The notes: generated from the sequence alone by a model not told the origin. A DNA stretch of 64,000 nucleotides from Solicoccozyma terricola (GCA_001600875.1 BCLD01000005.1:463448-527447); one strand, 5' to 3'. Counted from the first letter of the stretch, positions 43,692 through 54,852 are shown. A program made the numbers and translations.

Positions 43692-45341
43692 ATGGACTTC
43701 GCCGCGTTCGTCTTGCATTCGATTGCTCTCTCGGCTCTTGCGATGAGCTTCATCATTGCATACCGTCTCCTTCCAACAGCCGGCGGTACTAAGGTACCTT
43801 GGGCAAAGACCTCGATACCATTCCTTGGCGGCGTGATCGGGTACGGAGAAGATCCTGTCAGCTTTTTAGTTGAGCAGAGGAAGAAAGTGGGTGATGTCTT
43901 TCGCGTCAATTTGTTGGTTATGAAGATGACGTTTGTGATTGGTTCAAAGGTCAGTACGGATTGGAAAGCAGCGAGTACGCGGATGATGATGCTGGTGTGA
44001 AATGTTAGTGGAACCACTGGCTGTTGAAGAACGCAAACGAGGCAGATGTCAGTTTCTGGAATGCAGTCTTAGCAATGCATTGCGGTCTTCTGGACACGTC
44101 CTTCTACCATGCAGGGTGGTGCGACCGCTCAAACAAATCGCTCTCCAGAGGTATGTATGCGATGAAGGCAGACATATCAACTGTATCACTGACACGATGC
44201 ACAGGCATGAACTGCCCCTCCCGATTAGAAAAATACTCTGAAGGTTTCGCACGTGTTGCAGCAACCCGATACGACTCCTGGGCGACCACACCCCACATTC
44301 CCCTCTTCATCTCCGGCTCAGATCTCCTTCTCCAAGCCAACATGACAGCCCTCTACGGCCCCACCTTTGTCGAGCGACATGCGACGGAGTTGATCCCCAT
44401 TGTCAGGGCGTTCGAGAGGGCGTTGGTGCATCCACTGACGAGGATGTTGCCGTTATGGATGAGTCCCAGTGGGAGGCTGCTATTACGGGCCTACAGGAGG
44501 ATGAAGGAGATCATTGAGGCGGAGGTCAGGATGAGAATGGAGGATTTGGAGAGATGGCGTGGCCAGGGGGATTATATGTCGTACCTCTTGACCATGGACG
44601 ACAAAGCTGAAAATTATTTGGACTGCTATGGTGTATGTTTGGAAGTGGCACTTCGAATTTCATTTGGGGACGCTGATGCTCCCGTGCAGATGATTCTGAT
44701 CACCGCAGCCCACGTTAATATTTCAGGCACCTTCTCCTGGACCCTTCTTCACCTCCTTCGAAACCCTCAGCTTCTTAGTCAGTTTGAGGACGAGATCCGA
44801 CACAATCCACCCACCAAAGGCATCTACCCGGCCAACAATATGCCCTTCAGCGAAGCATGCATGCGTGAAAGTGGACGCTTATACACGAATCTATTGCTAG
44901 TTCGATACGCAACCCACGATCTAATAACCTCCGACGGCATGATTATTCCAAAGGGATGGATCGCTGCCTCGCCATTAGCTACACAACAAGACCCGGCTCT
45001 CTATCCGCACCCTGGAGAATGGCACCCCCATTCTTTCCTTGTCCGCAGGACCCGGTGACTACTCTTCCAAGTTCCGGAACAAGGAGTTCGTGCAGTTTGG
45101 TCACGGTAAACACGCCTGCCTCGGCGAGAAACTCACTCACTCACTATTACGCGCGAGTCTTTGGCCCGCATTTTTTGATAGGTATCAAGTTGAGATCGTG
45201 GATGGAGTTATTGAGGGGGAGGGGATTGGTGGGGTTGGTGTCAAGCCGAATTTTAGGGAAAATTTGGGGACGCCCTTTGGGGTCAGGGAGGTGTGGTTGA
45301 GAGTTAGAAAGAGGGATGTCAAGTTGACGGAAGGGGGATGA
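43692..45341 (+). CDS. Cytochrome P450 (CYP51-like, group IV), multi-exon with one frameshift
   Basis: Start ATG 43692: an N-terminal membrane anchor (FVLHSIALSALAMSFIIAYR) then IPFLGGVIGYGEDPVSFL. Introns GTCAGT...GTTAG, GTATGT...CACAG and an in-frame 57-nt GTATGT...TGCAG (about 44,634) restore the family order. The I-helix is MILITAAHVNISGTFSWTLL (AHxNxxGT type, in place of AGxDTT). EACMRESGR has the ExxR, and EWHPHSF stands for the PERF region. FGHGKHACLGE holds the heme-binding Cys. Between the last two a single-base frame change occurs at about 45,035 (RRTR-stop versus SAGPGDYSS). Expected ER membrane monooxygenase; the His-x-Asn I-helix motif is like sterol or fatty-acid-type CYPs. The frameshift is either an assembly error or a disabling mutation. 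Confidence 0.75.
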
Positions 45342-45344
45342 GCG

Positions 45345-46200
45345 CGACATACAACGATGTACATACGGGAACATGGGAGGGGAAGTCTGGGACTGCATTT
45401 TTGGTGAAGCATATCAGCCCGAACTCATCGAAATTCGAAGGCAGATCTTACTGCTAGCGACAAATGTGTACCGATCAACAATACCTTGCCAGGCTTCTTA
45501 CTTGCACAGAAAAGTGGGTCTCCATTGGGGCGGCCAGCAGATGTTGTTGAATGCAAGAACAAAGAGACGAATGTGAGAGCAGCATTTAGTGGACCATCGA
45601 CGTGAAGCGCTTCGGCCTCCCATCATCTTTGATCCAGGTGTCAAAGTTCTTCAACAAATACGCGATGTCTCTACCGGCTTTCGACATTGATTGATTCACG
45701 GCTCTCCTCCGATCTCAGGCATCTCTCCAGTCGATCATCCACGGCTGTAGGTCACTTTCCATGTCCGCACTTCACCTTGACTCATCATCTCCGTTCATAG
45801 CTTCGATCCCCCATCATCGACTGGGACACTTTTCAAAAAGGTTTTAACGAGATAGACAGTCTTCATGGTCTCGAGGAATCAATGCTTAGGGTTAGGGTTA
45901 ACACAGATGATGATGACGAAGATGATCAGAAGTTCTGCTTGTCGTTCAGTCACCGATTGACACTGAGGTTGATATTTTCGATGGCTGGCATGACATGCTC
46001 GTGAGTGGCTTTTCTTGCTTCATTCTTTCTTTCATATATTCGGCCTTTCCGCTCTGTTGTCTGCTCATACATTGCAATTCGTCTTTGTTATCCACTGACG
46101 CCTTTCTCTACCCACCATCTGCCATCCCCGACCGACCTCGAGCGCAACTCAAGCCAGAGCTTGCACGTCATCCTTCTCGTTTGTTCTGCAGCACCCGTCC
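45345..46200. other. Gene-free interval with a short TTAGGG array
   Basis: No conserved frame. TTAGGGTTAGGGTTA at 45,886-45,900 is 2.5 copies of the common fungal telomere repeat. Confidence 0.45.
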
Positions 46201-46227
46201 ATCCTCTGTGCTGCCATTGATCTGCTC

Positions 46228-46670
46228 TTGGCATCCGCCACCTTTCGGTACGCCGCCAATCACCTCATTGAAGCCCAAATCGGCGAGATGATCGACGAAG
46301 CGTGCTTCGCGTGCAAGGTGGTGGACGTCAAGTCAATCTCGGTGTCTCCGACAAACTACGCCACTCGGTCGAGACAAATGTCTGCAAGCTCACAGACAGC
46401 CACGCCCAAATCGATGATCCGCATCGCCACCGTCTTCATCTCCGGAATGACCTGTTCTGCGTACTCATGCGTACCCATCCTCCATCGACAGTGCCCTGCG
46501 CAACACATCCGGGATCATCTCATGCTCTACCTCCGTTTCGGATGTTCCGGCACCGTCGAGTTCGATGCAAGTCAGTTCTGTGTGGATTGACTCGTGGAGG
46601 TGATCGAGGATGCCGGATACGAGGCCGCGATCGTTGCCAGCGGCCGACAATGGGAACCAGTCCGAGGGTG
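46228..46670 (+). pseudogene. Copper P-type ATPase (CCC2-like) HMA-domain fragment
   Basis: The frame at 46,228 reads EAQIGEMIDEACFACKVVDV, the end of one heavy-metal-associated domain, then RIATVFISGMTCSAYSC, the start of a second; a third stretch in the next frame reads VIEDAGYEAAIVASGRQW. The metal site should be GMTCxxC, but the second Cys is Tyr (TAC for TGC). There is a stop after QFCVD and no transmembrane or ATPase part. Broken N-terminal scrap of a Cu(+)-exporting ATPase. Confidence 0.6.
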
Positions 46671-46999
46671 AACACAAGGGGAAGAAGAGGCGGGGCTCCG
46701 CCGGACCCATGCCCAGCTGCCGTCGCGCAATGCAAGCCGTATCGGCGAAATCGGCGCGTTCAGAGCCCCAACAGATCCCTCAGGGCCGAAGAGCGGCTCT
46801 GTGCCCCTGTCGCCTTCCCGGCTTGCCTCGTCATGTCTTGCTGCTGGCGGATTTCAGTGCGCACTTTGATTGGATTGACATTCGTGGCTTTGTAGATCGC
46901 TTGCGATATCCGCAGGATGCTGGGTATCTGGGTTCCGTGCTTGGCCATCACAAGATACAACGGGCGCTCATGCCCCGCTTCTGGTCGGAACTTGCTGTG

Positions 47000-47153
47000 G
47001 ATTTGTGCTTCGCAGGGTATTGACGATGTACTCCTCTGTGTGATTGGAGTAGGATTTGTCTCGGAACGCAGATTGAGTCAATCGTGTGATCATATCAATG
47101 TCTTTAGCCTGTTCATGGCGGATTGTGGTGTTCATGTTGATGATTGCATGCAT
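47000..47153 (-). pseudogene. GNAT acetyltransferase N-terminal scrap
   Basis: The minus strand opens at 47,153 and reads TTIRHEQAKDIDMITRLTQS and then AFRDKSYSNHTEEYIVNTLR, matching the first beta-strand and helices of GNAT proteins (I-R-x-A-xx-xD-xxI...AF...HTE-x-x-IV-xxLR). Acetyl-CoA-binding motif A does not follow. Confidence 0.5.
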
Positions 47154-47210
47154 GCAATGAGAATGCGCCGATCTGAGCCGTTAGCTAGTCTTTTGTTAGA
47201 CTGTAGGCGA

Positions 47211-47275
47211 TGTTAAGAGGAATGGACTGGGATCTCTGTCTCAGCAACTACGATGATGTTTTATATAATGACAAG
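47211..47275 (-). repeat. LTR fragment, Copia family A
   Basis: TGTTAAGAGGAATGGACTGG and the following GATCTCTGTCTCAGCAACTA match one end of the LTRs at 10,807 and 15,906; the rest is lost. Confidence 0.75.
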
Positions 47276-47299
47276 ATAACCCACCGGGATCGCTCTCTC

Positions 47300-47660
47300 A
47301 GCTATAATTGTCTCGCTCAAACCAACTAAAAGCACGCTTCGCAGTATTCTATTCAACCTCACTGCTTCACCCCTATCTTTGAAACCTCCCTCTCCAAAAC
47401 GCCCAGGAAGCAATACGAAGGCCCTACAGTTGCACCAATCACCACACGAAAAGCGTATAGAAGAAGTACCCGGTATAGCGTGAACCACCCAGCCACCACC
47501 GTCATATTGCGATGAGCCCGTTTTTGCACGGCCTTTGCGCGGAGAAACAGCTTGGACTCAAATGTGCGAACTCGCGCTGTGAGGTCCAGGCGGAGATCAG
47601 AGAAAGGTGGTGGAAGTGGGATCGCACAGAATAGCATGAGCCGGGTCCCGTGCATCCTGC
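47300..47660 (-). other. Unassigned open frame with hydrophobic segment
   Basis: A 98-codon frame (47,655-47,359) reads LMLFCAIPLPPPFSDLRLDL, SKLFLRAKAVQKRAHRNMTV and YRVLLLYAFRVVIGATVG. Protein-like, but no family is recognised and it is bounded by fragments. Confidence 0.25.
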
Positions 47661-47689
47661 ATTGCGATACAATTCAACTCGCCTCGACG

Positions 47690-48480
47690 CGATCAGACTT
47701 GAAGAGCTTGCTCTGCTGTGCCTTGGGTCCATCGAGGAAGCCAAAATCAAGGTCATCGGAAAGATGACCGGGGTGGGGGAATCTGTCATAACACAGCTAA
47801 GAGGGCTTGTTTGACGTCTGCCACTTTGCACAGTAGTCGCAAATCTTCAGCTGTATGGATGGTAGATAATCGACCGTCTTCCTTTGACTCGAACCAAACC
47901 TCCCGCTTGACATGAAGCCGCGGAAGTTACCCCCTCATCTGGGGTAGAAAGTCATCGCTTTGATGAGCAGAGAAGCTGTTTTCGGCTCAGCTCCACACCT
48001 TCATGACTCAATCACGAATGTTGTGCTGATAGACGAGCGAGTAGGTTTGGAACACGGCACATCATGTTGGATGGCACTGTCAGCCATTGACCTCATATGC
48101 CTTTGCCATGCGGTTGTCAGGTTATTTCACTAATATGATGAAATAAGTGTTCTCAAAAGACCGTCAGAAGAAATCGCCTTGCAGACTCGTCCGGTTAACG
48201 ACGTCTGGAAAGACCTATCAAGATTCCCTATCACTCGAACATGCTCGGGACCGAAGCTTCACACAGGCTGATCACAGCTGGCATTGCCCGTCATGTACAT
48301 TGTACAGTCATCGTCGTTCTCTGCGTGGCCGTCTTACTGAAATACAGTCAGTTGGCGAAAGGATCCACAGAAAAATCGGATTCAGGGAAACACTTCATCG
48401 GCATCCTTCGGTTCGGCGTTTGAACTCGCCATCGACTTCGTCTGAATTGAATGTTGTCTACAGTCGTGAGTGGGGTGGCT
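47690..48480 (+). repeat. Left arm of an imperfect long inverted repeat
   Basis: Matches the reverse complement of 53,385-54,310 through several collinear blocks: IEEAKIKVIGKMTG coding scrap (47,735), AGCAGAGAAGC...GAGCGAG (47,970), CCATTGACCTCATATG...GGTTATTTCAC (48,090) and TTAACGACGTCTGGAAAG...ACCGAAGCTTCACACAGGCT (48,195). Diverged, with indels. The first 120 bp encode the unknown-family motif also found at 54.1-54.3 kb. Confidence 0.7.
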
Positions 48481-48529
48481 CAATGGGGTTTTCTGACTCC
48501 TTTCCTTTATACCATTACTGGAGGAGGTG

Positions 48530-48815
48530 ATATGTGTCAGTGACTCTGAGATATGGTAATTCGAGAACCCACTCAAGCGATGCTTTTGGCTTATGTCAAG
48601 TCGACATTTATCACCCAAGGTCAACGACAACCTCCGTCGCCATCTTTCCATGCAGTCAGTAATTATGTTCATGCTGTGGATATCACCGCGAGGAAAATTC
48701 AATGGTGCTTTGATTGTCCAAAATGATGGGGATTCGTGCACAATGGTCGTGTGTGCTCCACCTGAACGTCTGAGATGCCCACTTGTCCTGGCGTCATCAC
48801 GCAGTTGTTCTACGA
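48530..48815. repeat. ~285-bp repeat, inverted copy at the right window edge
   Basis: GGAGGTGATATGTGTCAGTG through CTGCGTGATGACGCC-like sequence recurs as its reverse complement at 63,715-64,000, where the window ends. High similarity with few substitutions; no coding function recognised. Confidence 0.8.
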
Positions 48816-48899
48816 GTTGCTTTTTAGACAGACGAACCAAAGTCTGGGGAAATGACCTGTCATGTCGGGCCGACCATCCATGTCTGTGCGGATGATCCC

Positions 48900-50150
48900 A
48901 ATGAGGTAGATGTCTGTGTCGACAATCCAAATTCAGTTGCCTGGGAATTCTGCGCCACACATCAGAGTCCGACTGTTTGGATACCCGCAAAGGACGTGTC
49001 TGTGTCGACCATCAAAGTCCGGGGCCACAGTGCCAGTTTCATGTGGGATGTATTACATCTTCCTCGCCATCTTTGCGATCACCCTTGAATCACTATCGGT
49101 ACCCCTACTCTTTGCTACTCTCTCTCTCTCTTTTTCTTGCGCTAGACGTTCCGAACGCTTTGAAGCTCATTATCTCGTACATGCTTCTGGTTGGTCATGA
49201 GCGTCAGTGATGGATCGATGTGGGACTAGGGAGGTGGGTAGGATTGGAAGGGGTTGTTGAAGGAGGCGGTGTGGTAGAGAGGACAGGAGCGGTAGAGAGG
49301 AGACGGCGTGGTAGAGCATAGGCTGAGGACCGGGTGGCCATAATTGTTATACATCCGATCTGAAATCGATGTAAAGCAGAGGAGGCTCTTGGATTGGAAA
49401 CCATCTATTATTGTCAGTATCTGGTGTAGTGTGAATGTCGCCTGGAGCCATTGGATAAGTATAGGAGAGAATGAGAGTGGAGAGTAGGTGTTCTAGGAGG
49501 TTTTTGAGACGGAGAAGGGGTAGAAGCGTTTAAACGGGATTGACAATGACACTTTATGACTAAGTAGTCGGAACGACGATGTCAAGGTTGTGGGAGCACT
49601 CTCGGTGATGAGTGGAGAAGGGTTGACGACACGGAGGAAGATGGACAGGTCACCCAGCCGTTTACGTCTCACTGTAATTTACTTTGACAGACTATATCAG
49701 CTGAGTATTTTTGATGGCATTGATGAGGTGGTTGGATATGCTGCCGAAGATATGTGTTGCGAGGGGTTCTGTGAAATCACCATCATTAGCACAACATCAC
49801 AAGAAAAGACGATGACATCAGAATTAATGACATAGCTGATGGTTTCTTGCCCCGAGAATCGAACTCTGAGACGATGTGAATGTCTCAAAGAGGCATAGGA
49901 TAGGTGGCGGTTCCCGAATAGAGGAAAAGACTTGTATGTCAAAACTTACACTGTTACCATATATTGTTTCCTATGGAGGTCAACGTTGATGATTGCTTCT
50001 TTGATTACTCCAATTTCGATGGATCGAGCGAAATTTCGACACCTTATCTGAACCCATTCGGTACATGGGATCTCCATTCAGGTGGCCTTTGAGAGTGATG
50101 TCAACACACTATTTCGAAAGCAAGCTGTAACCTCCTCAAGGACGAGAAAT
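48900..50150. other. Interval without a recognised gene
   Basis: Low-complexity TCTC tract at 49,117-49,135 and several short frames. TGAGAC/GTCTCA arms at about 49,868-49,890 form a small hairpin. No conserved protein. Confidence 0.4.
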
Positions 50151-50157
50151 TGGGCGA

Positions 50158-50455
50158 GCAGTAAGACAAGCGACGAGTGCAGGTATTAGGGAATGATAGA
50201 TCTCCTGGCACGGAAGATTATCTTCACCTGCTCACTGTTCCAAAGAGGACAACACTACCCTTCGCAAGACAAAGAAGTCTCCGTTCTTCCCAGCTAGCAG
50301 CATCAAAATGGTTTGGCTCTGCCGGGATTTCGGCCTGTCGGGGCTTGTAACGAGCAGCTGGAGCGGTTACTGGATGGTGAAAGGAGTCAGAAGTCTGCAA
50401 CATGGAGAAGCCATCTGCCTGTTTCTGACCAGAGTTCCCAACCTTGGTGTACAAA
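50158..50455. repeat. Direct repeat copy 1 (with 52,859-53,260)
   Basis: Shared blocks include AGCAGTAAGACAAGCGACGA, CTGTTCCAAAGAG and TTGTAACGAGC, in the same order and orientation at 52,859-53,260. Confidence 0.75.
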
Positions 50456-50462
50456 TTATCGG

Positions 50463-50930
50463 TACGTTTTTTCTGCGCGATTTTTCTGCGAGATATAATT
50501 TGTCTGCGCGATTTTTCTGCACGATTTATCTGCACGATTCATCTGCACTGTGTCCCTTCCGGTATCGCCAACATAACGCCAACAGCGTTGCGTTGTGCGC
50601 AAAGCGAGTCAGGTCTAGATGCGCAATGAGAAGGAAATGTATGCTTCTTCACTGCTGAGCAGCATCGCCCGCATATCGGCTCAGCTGAATTGAGCTACGA
50701 TTTCTTTGCAGTAAGCCATTTTAAAGGCGCAACCCGTTCTGCCACTTTCATTCACAGGCAAACCTTTGGTATATCTGCTTCTTCCAATCTTGGTCAGATT
50801 TATCTGCTGTACCGAGGCTCGGACATCCCTGGATTGCGTGGACCTGTGTAAATACACAAACAGCTCATGCGATCGGTCTATCTGATTTATCTGCTTTTGT
50901 ACACTCAATGGTCATAGAGCAAAGGCTTTG
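50463..50930. repeat. Left arm of fold-back structure with 12-13-bp tandems
   Basis: Starts with six degenerate units of about TTTTTCTGC(G/A)CGA (50,465-50,550), then GTATATCTGCTTCTTCCAAT and TCTATCTGATTTATCTGC. The reverse complement of all three blocks is at 52,010-52,445. Minus-strand frame at 50,681-50,908 and plus-strand frame at 52,024-52,230 translate to clearly related peptides (QKQINQIDRS...KIGRSRY-x-KGL), so the match extends over most of the arm. Confidence 0.8.
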
Positions 50931-50934
50931 CAGG

Positions 50935-52005
50935 TAACGGCCCCTTCTCGTTGTGTGCTTTGTTTGATCTTCTAACTTCCTCTGACTGGACACCTACCTA
51001 ATCAACAACCCAGGAACGAACACCTCTTATCAAGCGCGGGTGTCTCAAGTTCCTTGCAAGAGGACGTGGTTCAACTTGATCGCTGTGATATGTGACTTCA
51101 CGAGTGAATGGCGCTCAGTCGGCCTTTAGTCTTGGAAGCAGCGCGATGGCAATCAGCTGCTTTCGGACACTGGTGGTGATTTTCTTGCTCGAGACCACTG
51201 GCCCAGATGAAGGCGGCAGTTATATTCTTCATAAAGAGTTATCATACGTTACTTCCCGTCAACTTGGCTTGTTGCCCGGTCAGAAACCTGTCTTGCCGTC
51301 TGTTCACCATCAACCGACCCATCACCGGTGCTGCTGATCCCAGTCCATTCCTCTTAACATTACTGTCTATGAAAACAGTGCTAGATTTTCAACATGTCGT
51401 GAAACTAACACCGAGCTGCAGTTGTTGTGGAGGACCCCCTCCCGCAATGACAAACAAATCGTCTATCTCACGCCTTCTATCAGCGCAAGATCGCTGTCAA
51501 ACATCTCAGCGGGGAGCAGTCCTGCAGAATAATTGTTTCATATATCGACTGGGAGACTGTCTGATACTAAGGGCCGGCGTAATCTCGACCCAGTAGTATT
51601 CAGTCGAGCGAGAATATCACCCGCGATCCCCAAAAGTAGTTGACTGTCGTCGATCTGCTTCCAAGAAGACAGCAAGTAGCTCGTAGTCCACATGGTTTTC
51701 TGCTCCTGGCTGCGAGTCCTAGACGAGAAAGCCTCGCAAACTGAAGGCGGTTTCGCCGTCCTGGGGAACTTTGAGATTTGTTCCGTCCGAGATTAAAAGG
51801 TAAACTGAGCAATTTACTTGTCAAGTCATATATCCCAGCGACCAATTGTGCTGAGGCATTGCATGGAATTCGAGACGCGCGCCCCACACTGCCTAACCCT
51901 TCATAACCGGTGTATAGTTCGTTTGGGTTGTTGGGAGGTGTCCATTGAGAGGAAAGTTTAGAAGAGCAAACAACTACATGAGGAGCGAGGTTTGTTACCT
52001 GCGAA
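50935..52005. other. Interior of fold-back structure
   Basis: About 1.07 kb between the arms. Open frames at 51,092-51,596 (+) and 51,600-51,887 (-) have no recognised domain. A short family A LTR scrap is at 51,343-51,364. Confidence 0.4.
51343..51364 (+). repeat. LTR end scrap, Copia family A
   Basis: CAGTCCATTCCTCTTAACA equals the 3' terminus of the LTR at 15,906-16,182. Confidence 0.6.
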
Positions 52006-52009
52006 GATT

Positions 52010-52445
52010 TTCAACTCTGAACATTGAAGATGCAAAAGCAGATAAATCAGATAGACCGATCGACTCAGCTGGTTGTCTGCCACACATGTGCACGCAAGTC
52101 CGAAGACGTCCAACCCTCTCTACAGCAGGAAGATTTGTCGAAGATCGGAAGAAGCAGATATATCAAAGGTTTGAATTTGGCTGCAAGTGGAAGAATGGGT
52201 GGGGCCTGTAAAATGGCTGAATATAGATAAATCATAAATCAATTCAGCCAAGCGTAGCAGCAGGTGCTTTGGTTTAGCACTGAACGATACATTTCTATCG
52301 TCATTACGCTTCCAGATCTTTTCACATGAATCTTTGTCTTCGCGGTACCGGAAGTGACAGTGCAGATTAATCGTGCAGATAAACCGTGCAGAGAAATCGC
52401 GCGATAAATTATATCGTGCAGACAAATCGCGCAGATAAACCGTGC
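52010..52445. repeat. Right arm of fold-back structure with 12-13-bp tandems
   Basis: Inverted counterpart of 50,463-50,930. The tandem here reads (T)CGTGCAGATAAA-like units at 52,365-52,440. Confidence 0.8.
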
Positions 52446-52858
52446 TGTGGCTGGCGATAGGGGATCTCCATTGAGGTGCACTGTGAAAGCGATGCCATCA
52501 CATTCAATGGGTGCCAAACCGAGCTGTAGCGGCCTCAAGGAATCAGTTATCGTTCTCCCAGCATTTCCAGGCAATCAAAGCGTCAGGATCACTATGCTCC
52601 ACTGTTCATGCTGCAAACTTAACTTGGATGCACTGCACTCTCTTGCTCTGCCTATCAACATGGGCTGCAGACATCTTGCAAGGCGTGGAAATAAGCTTTC
52701 GAAGGTAGAGGAATTAAGGTAGAAGAGTAATCAGTAACTGATGAGGGGAGCTGGGAACATTATTCGTCCAATGCATACTATCCGACGGAGTTAAAAAGGA
52801 TTCAGCGGGTGGTAAGTGGGTTCAAGAATAGTGAAATGTGAAAGGTTAGGATTGACGA

Positions 52859-53260
52859 GCAGTAAGATAAGCGACGAGTGCTGGTATTATAATATTTGCT
52901 ACATTCCCTTTCCGGGTGCGTGTACGTAAACTCAAAATCAATCCTGAGAGCGTTAGCTGAGGGAGTGAAAGTTAACCTGGCATAGAAAACTCATCGCTAC
53001 CTGCCTATACAACTCCCACTGTTCCAAAGAGCACGACGCTACACTTCGCAAGACAAACACAACCGCGTTTTCCGCAGGTATCAGCAACTAAAACGTATGG
53101 CACTGCCATTTCTTGAGTCGACGGGCCCAACCGAAGTTGTAACGAGCGGCTGTGGCGGGTTACTGGAAACAGAAAGAGGCCAAAGCCCTACATCTAAGAA
53201 GCCTTTTGCTGGTTCGTGACCAAAGTTCCATCTCGGTGACAGACATCAATTCAATAATTT
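52859..53260. repeat. Direct repeat copy 2 (with 50,158-50,455)
   Basis: Same block order as copy 1. The spacing differs because of indels around 52,900 and 53,100. Confidence 0.75.
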
Positions 53261-53384
53261 AACGTCAAGTTCAGAAACCATTGAATCGAAGGAACGATTA
53301 TGTGTCATTGGCAACGCAACACTTAACCTGCGGTCTTCGGTGACAAAACTCACAGAGCTACCTCACCTCACCAACGACCGTAGA

Positions 53385-54310
53385 TCACATCAATTCATGC
53401 GGAGTTGGGGCGAGTTTGGATGCCGCACCGAAGGACGTCGATGACATGATTCCATGCAGCCGATTTTTTGAGGATCCTTCGCTAAATGACTGCATAGTGG
53501 TTGGACGGCCACGCAGATTACAATATACATGACGGCATCTGTGATGAGCCTGTGTGAAGCTTCGGTGCCGAATACGCTTTGAGGACTTAATCTGAGAGAT
53601 CCTTTCCAGACGTCGTTAAGCCGTGGAGTCGGCAAGGCCATTAATTCCAACAGCTGTTCTTTTGAGACTAATTATATCATCATAGGCGTGAAATAGGCTA
53701 ACAACCGCTTGGTATGGTAGGCAGCATCATATGAAGTCAGTGGTTGTCACAGGCATCTTATGCGAGGTGTCGTCTCTCGAACGCCCCGCTCGTTTATCAG
53801 CACACGTTCTTGATCCAGTCATGCGCGTCGAGCCGAAGGCGGCTTCTCTGCTCCCCACGGTGATGATCTTGCGCCAAGATGTGAGGATGGACTCCGCAGC
53901 TGGATTGCATTGACACCTTGTGGAGAAAAAGAAGTCTCACATTTGGGATGCAATATCGATCGTCCTCGGCAAGGCGTCACCTGCTTCCACATCAAGCACG
54001 AGGTGCTTCAAGTTTGCGTCTGCAAGAAGATGGTCCGTCATATACCATCCATACCGCTAGACATTTGCGACTACGATACACTGCGTTAGGTGCCAGAACG
54101 GTCCCTATCCTGAGTTAGCATACCGGTCATCTTTCCGAGGATTACCTCGATCTTGGCTTCCTCGATAGTCACCGAGACCTCCTGCACTGCGCGGAGAAGT
54201 CCGTTCCCAGGGCTTTGGTTAGAAGGAATCGACCTCGTTGAAGTTGCTTCTTCAGGGTAGACTTCGCCTTGGCATCCAGTGCGGCCGCTACAAAACACTT
54301 CTCGTTGCAA
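53385..54310 (-). repeat. Right arm of an imperfect long inverted repeat
   Basis: Inverted match to 47,690-48,480 (blocks listed there). Centre-to-centre distance is about 5.8 kb. The arm includes the 3' part of the unknown gene fragment that follows. Confidence 0.7.
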
Positions 54311-54852
54311 AGCTGCCGAAATATCAGCTTCTGAGATGTACGGGGATGATTGTCAGAGGTCGAGGGACGTTGCTGTTATCCCTATGCGAGAATCAGTTTG
54401 GGTTCGTCTACAAAGCTCTGGTAACTTACACCCAGCCCCCAATACGCCCAATTCGTTGCAACGCTGAGAGCCTGAGATCGATTGTCCAAGGCTTGCAGGT
54501 CCTGGAAGTGGTACAATATATCTTGGGCGGTCCCTGCGGAAGCTATGGCGACACCCTCGGCTAAGGCAGGGAGCGGGCGACTGGAACCCTGGAGAGCCGT
54601 TCCTCTTGAATGCCAGCAGCCAGCTTGCGCCTCCCGGTTGACTTGCGAAAAGTCTTTAAGGATCAGTGCGTCCAGAAGGACTACCACCATGTTGCCGGCG
54701 AAATTTCGACTCACTGGTCGCTGGACCAAAACAAACCTTGGACTTCCGAGTACGTGGTGTATGAACGACTCCCACGGGCATCGCTGTAGTATTGCTCTTC
54801 AATACCGGAATACCGGATAGCGAAACCTTAGCTGATGTCTCTTCCAACATGG
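54086..54852 (-). pseudogene. Unknown protein family, fullest copy
   Basis: From an ATG at 54,852 the minus strand reads MLEETSAKVSLSGIPVLKSN, then in a second frame LLDALILKDFSQVNREAQAG, ILYHFQDLQALDNRSQALSV and ATNWAYWGLGV, then after a splice-like gap VTIEEAKIEVILGKMTGMLT. Two of these blocks recur separately elsewhere in the window: the TNWA block at 18.0 kb and the EEAKI block at 47.7 kb. I do not recognise the family. Frame changes could be introns; no complete gene model could be built. Confidence 0.4.

Noticed and set aside
46302..46895. 197-codon plus-strand frame with many Arg/Pro residues
   Set aside because: It is an alternative frame over the HMA-domain fragment, and its composition matches a frame shadow.
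49845..49900. tRNA-like T-arm (GTTCGATTC on the minus strand)
   Set aside because: A B-box-like word is present, but no A-box, anticodon arm or pairing acceptor stem could be drawn. The TGAGAC/GTCTCA hairpin explains the local structure better.
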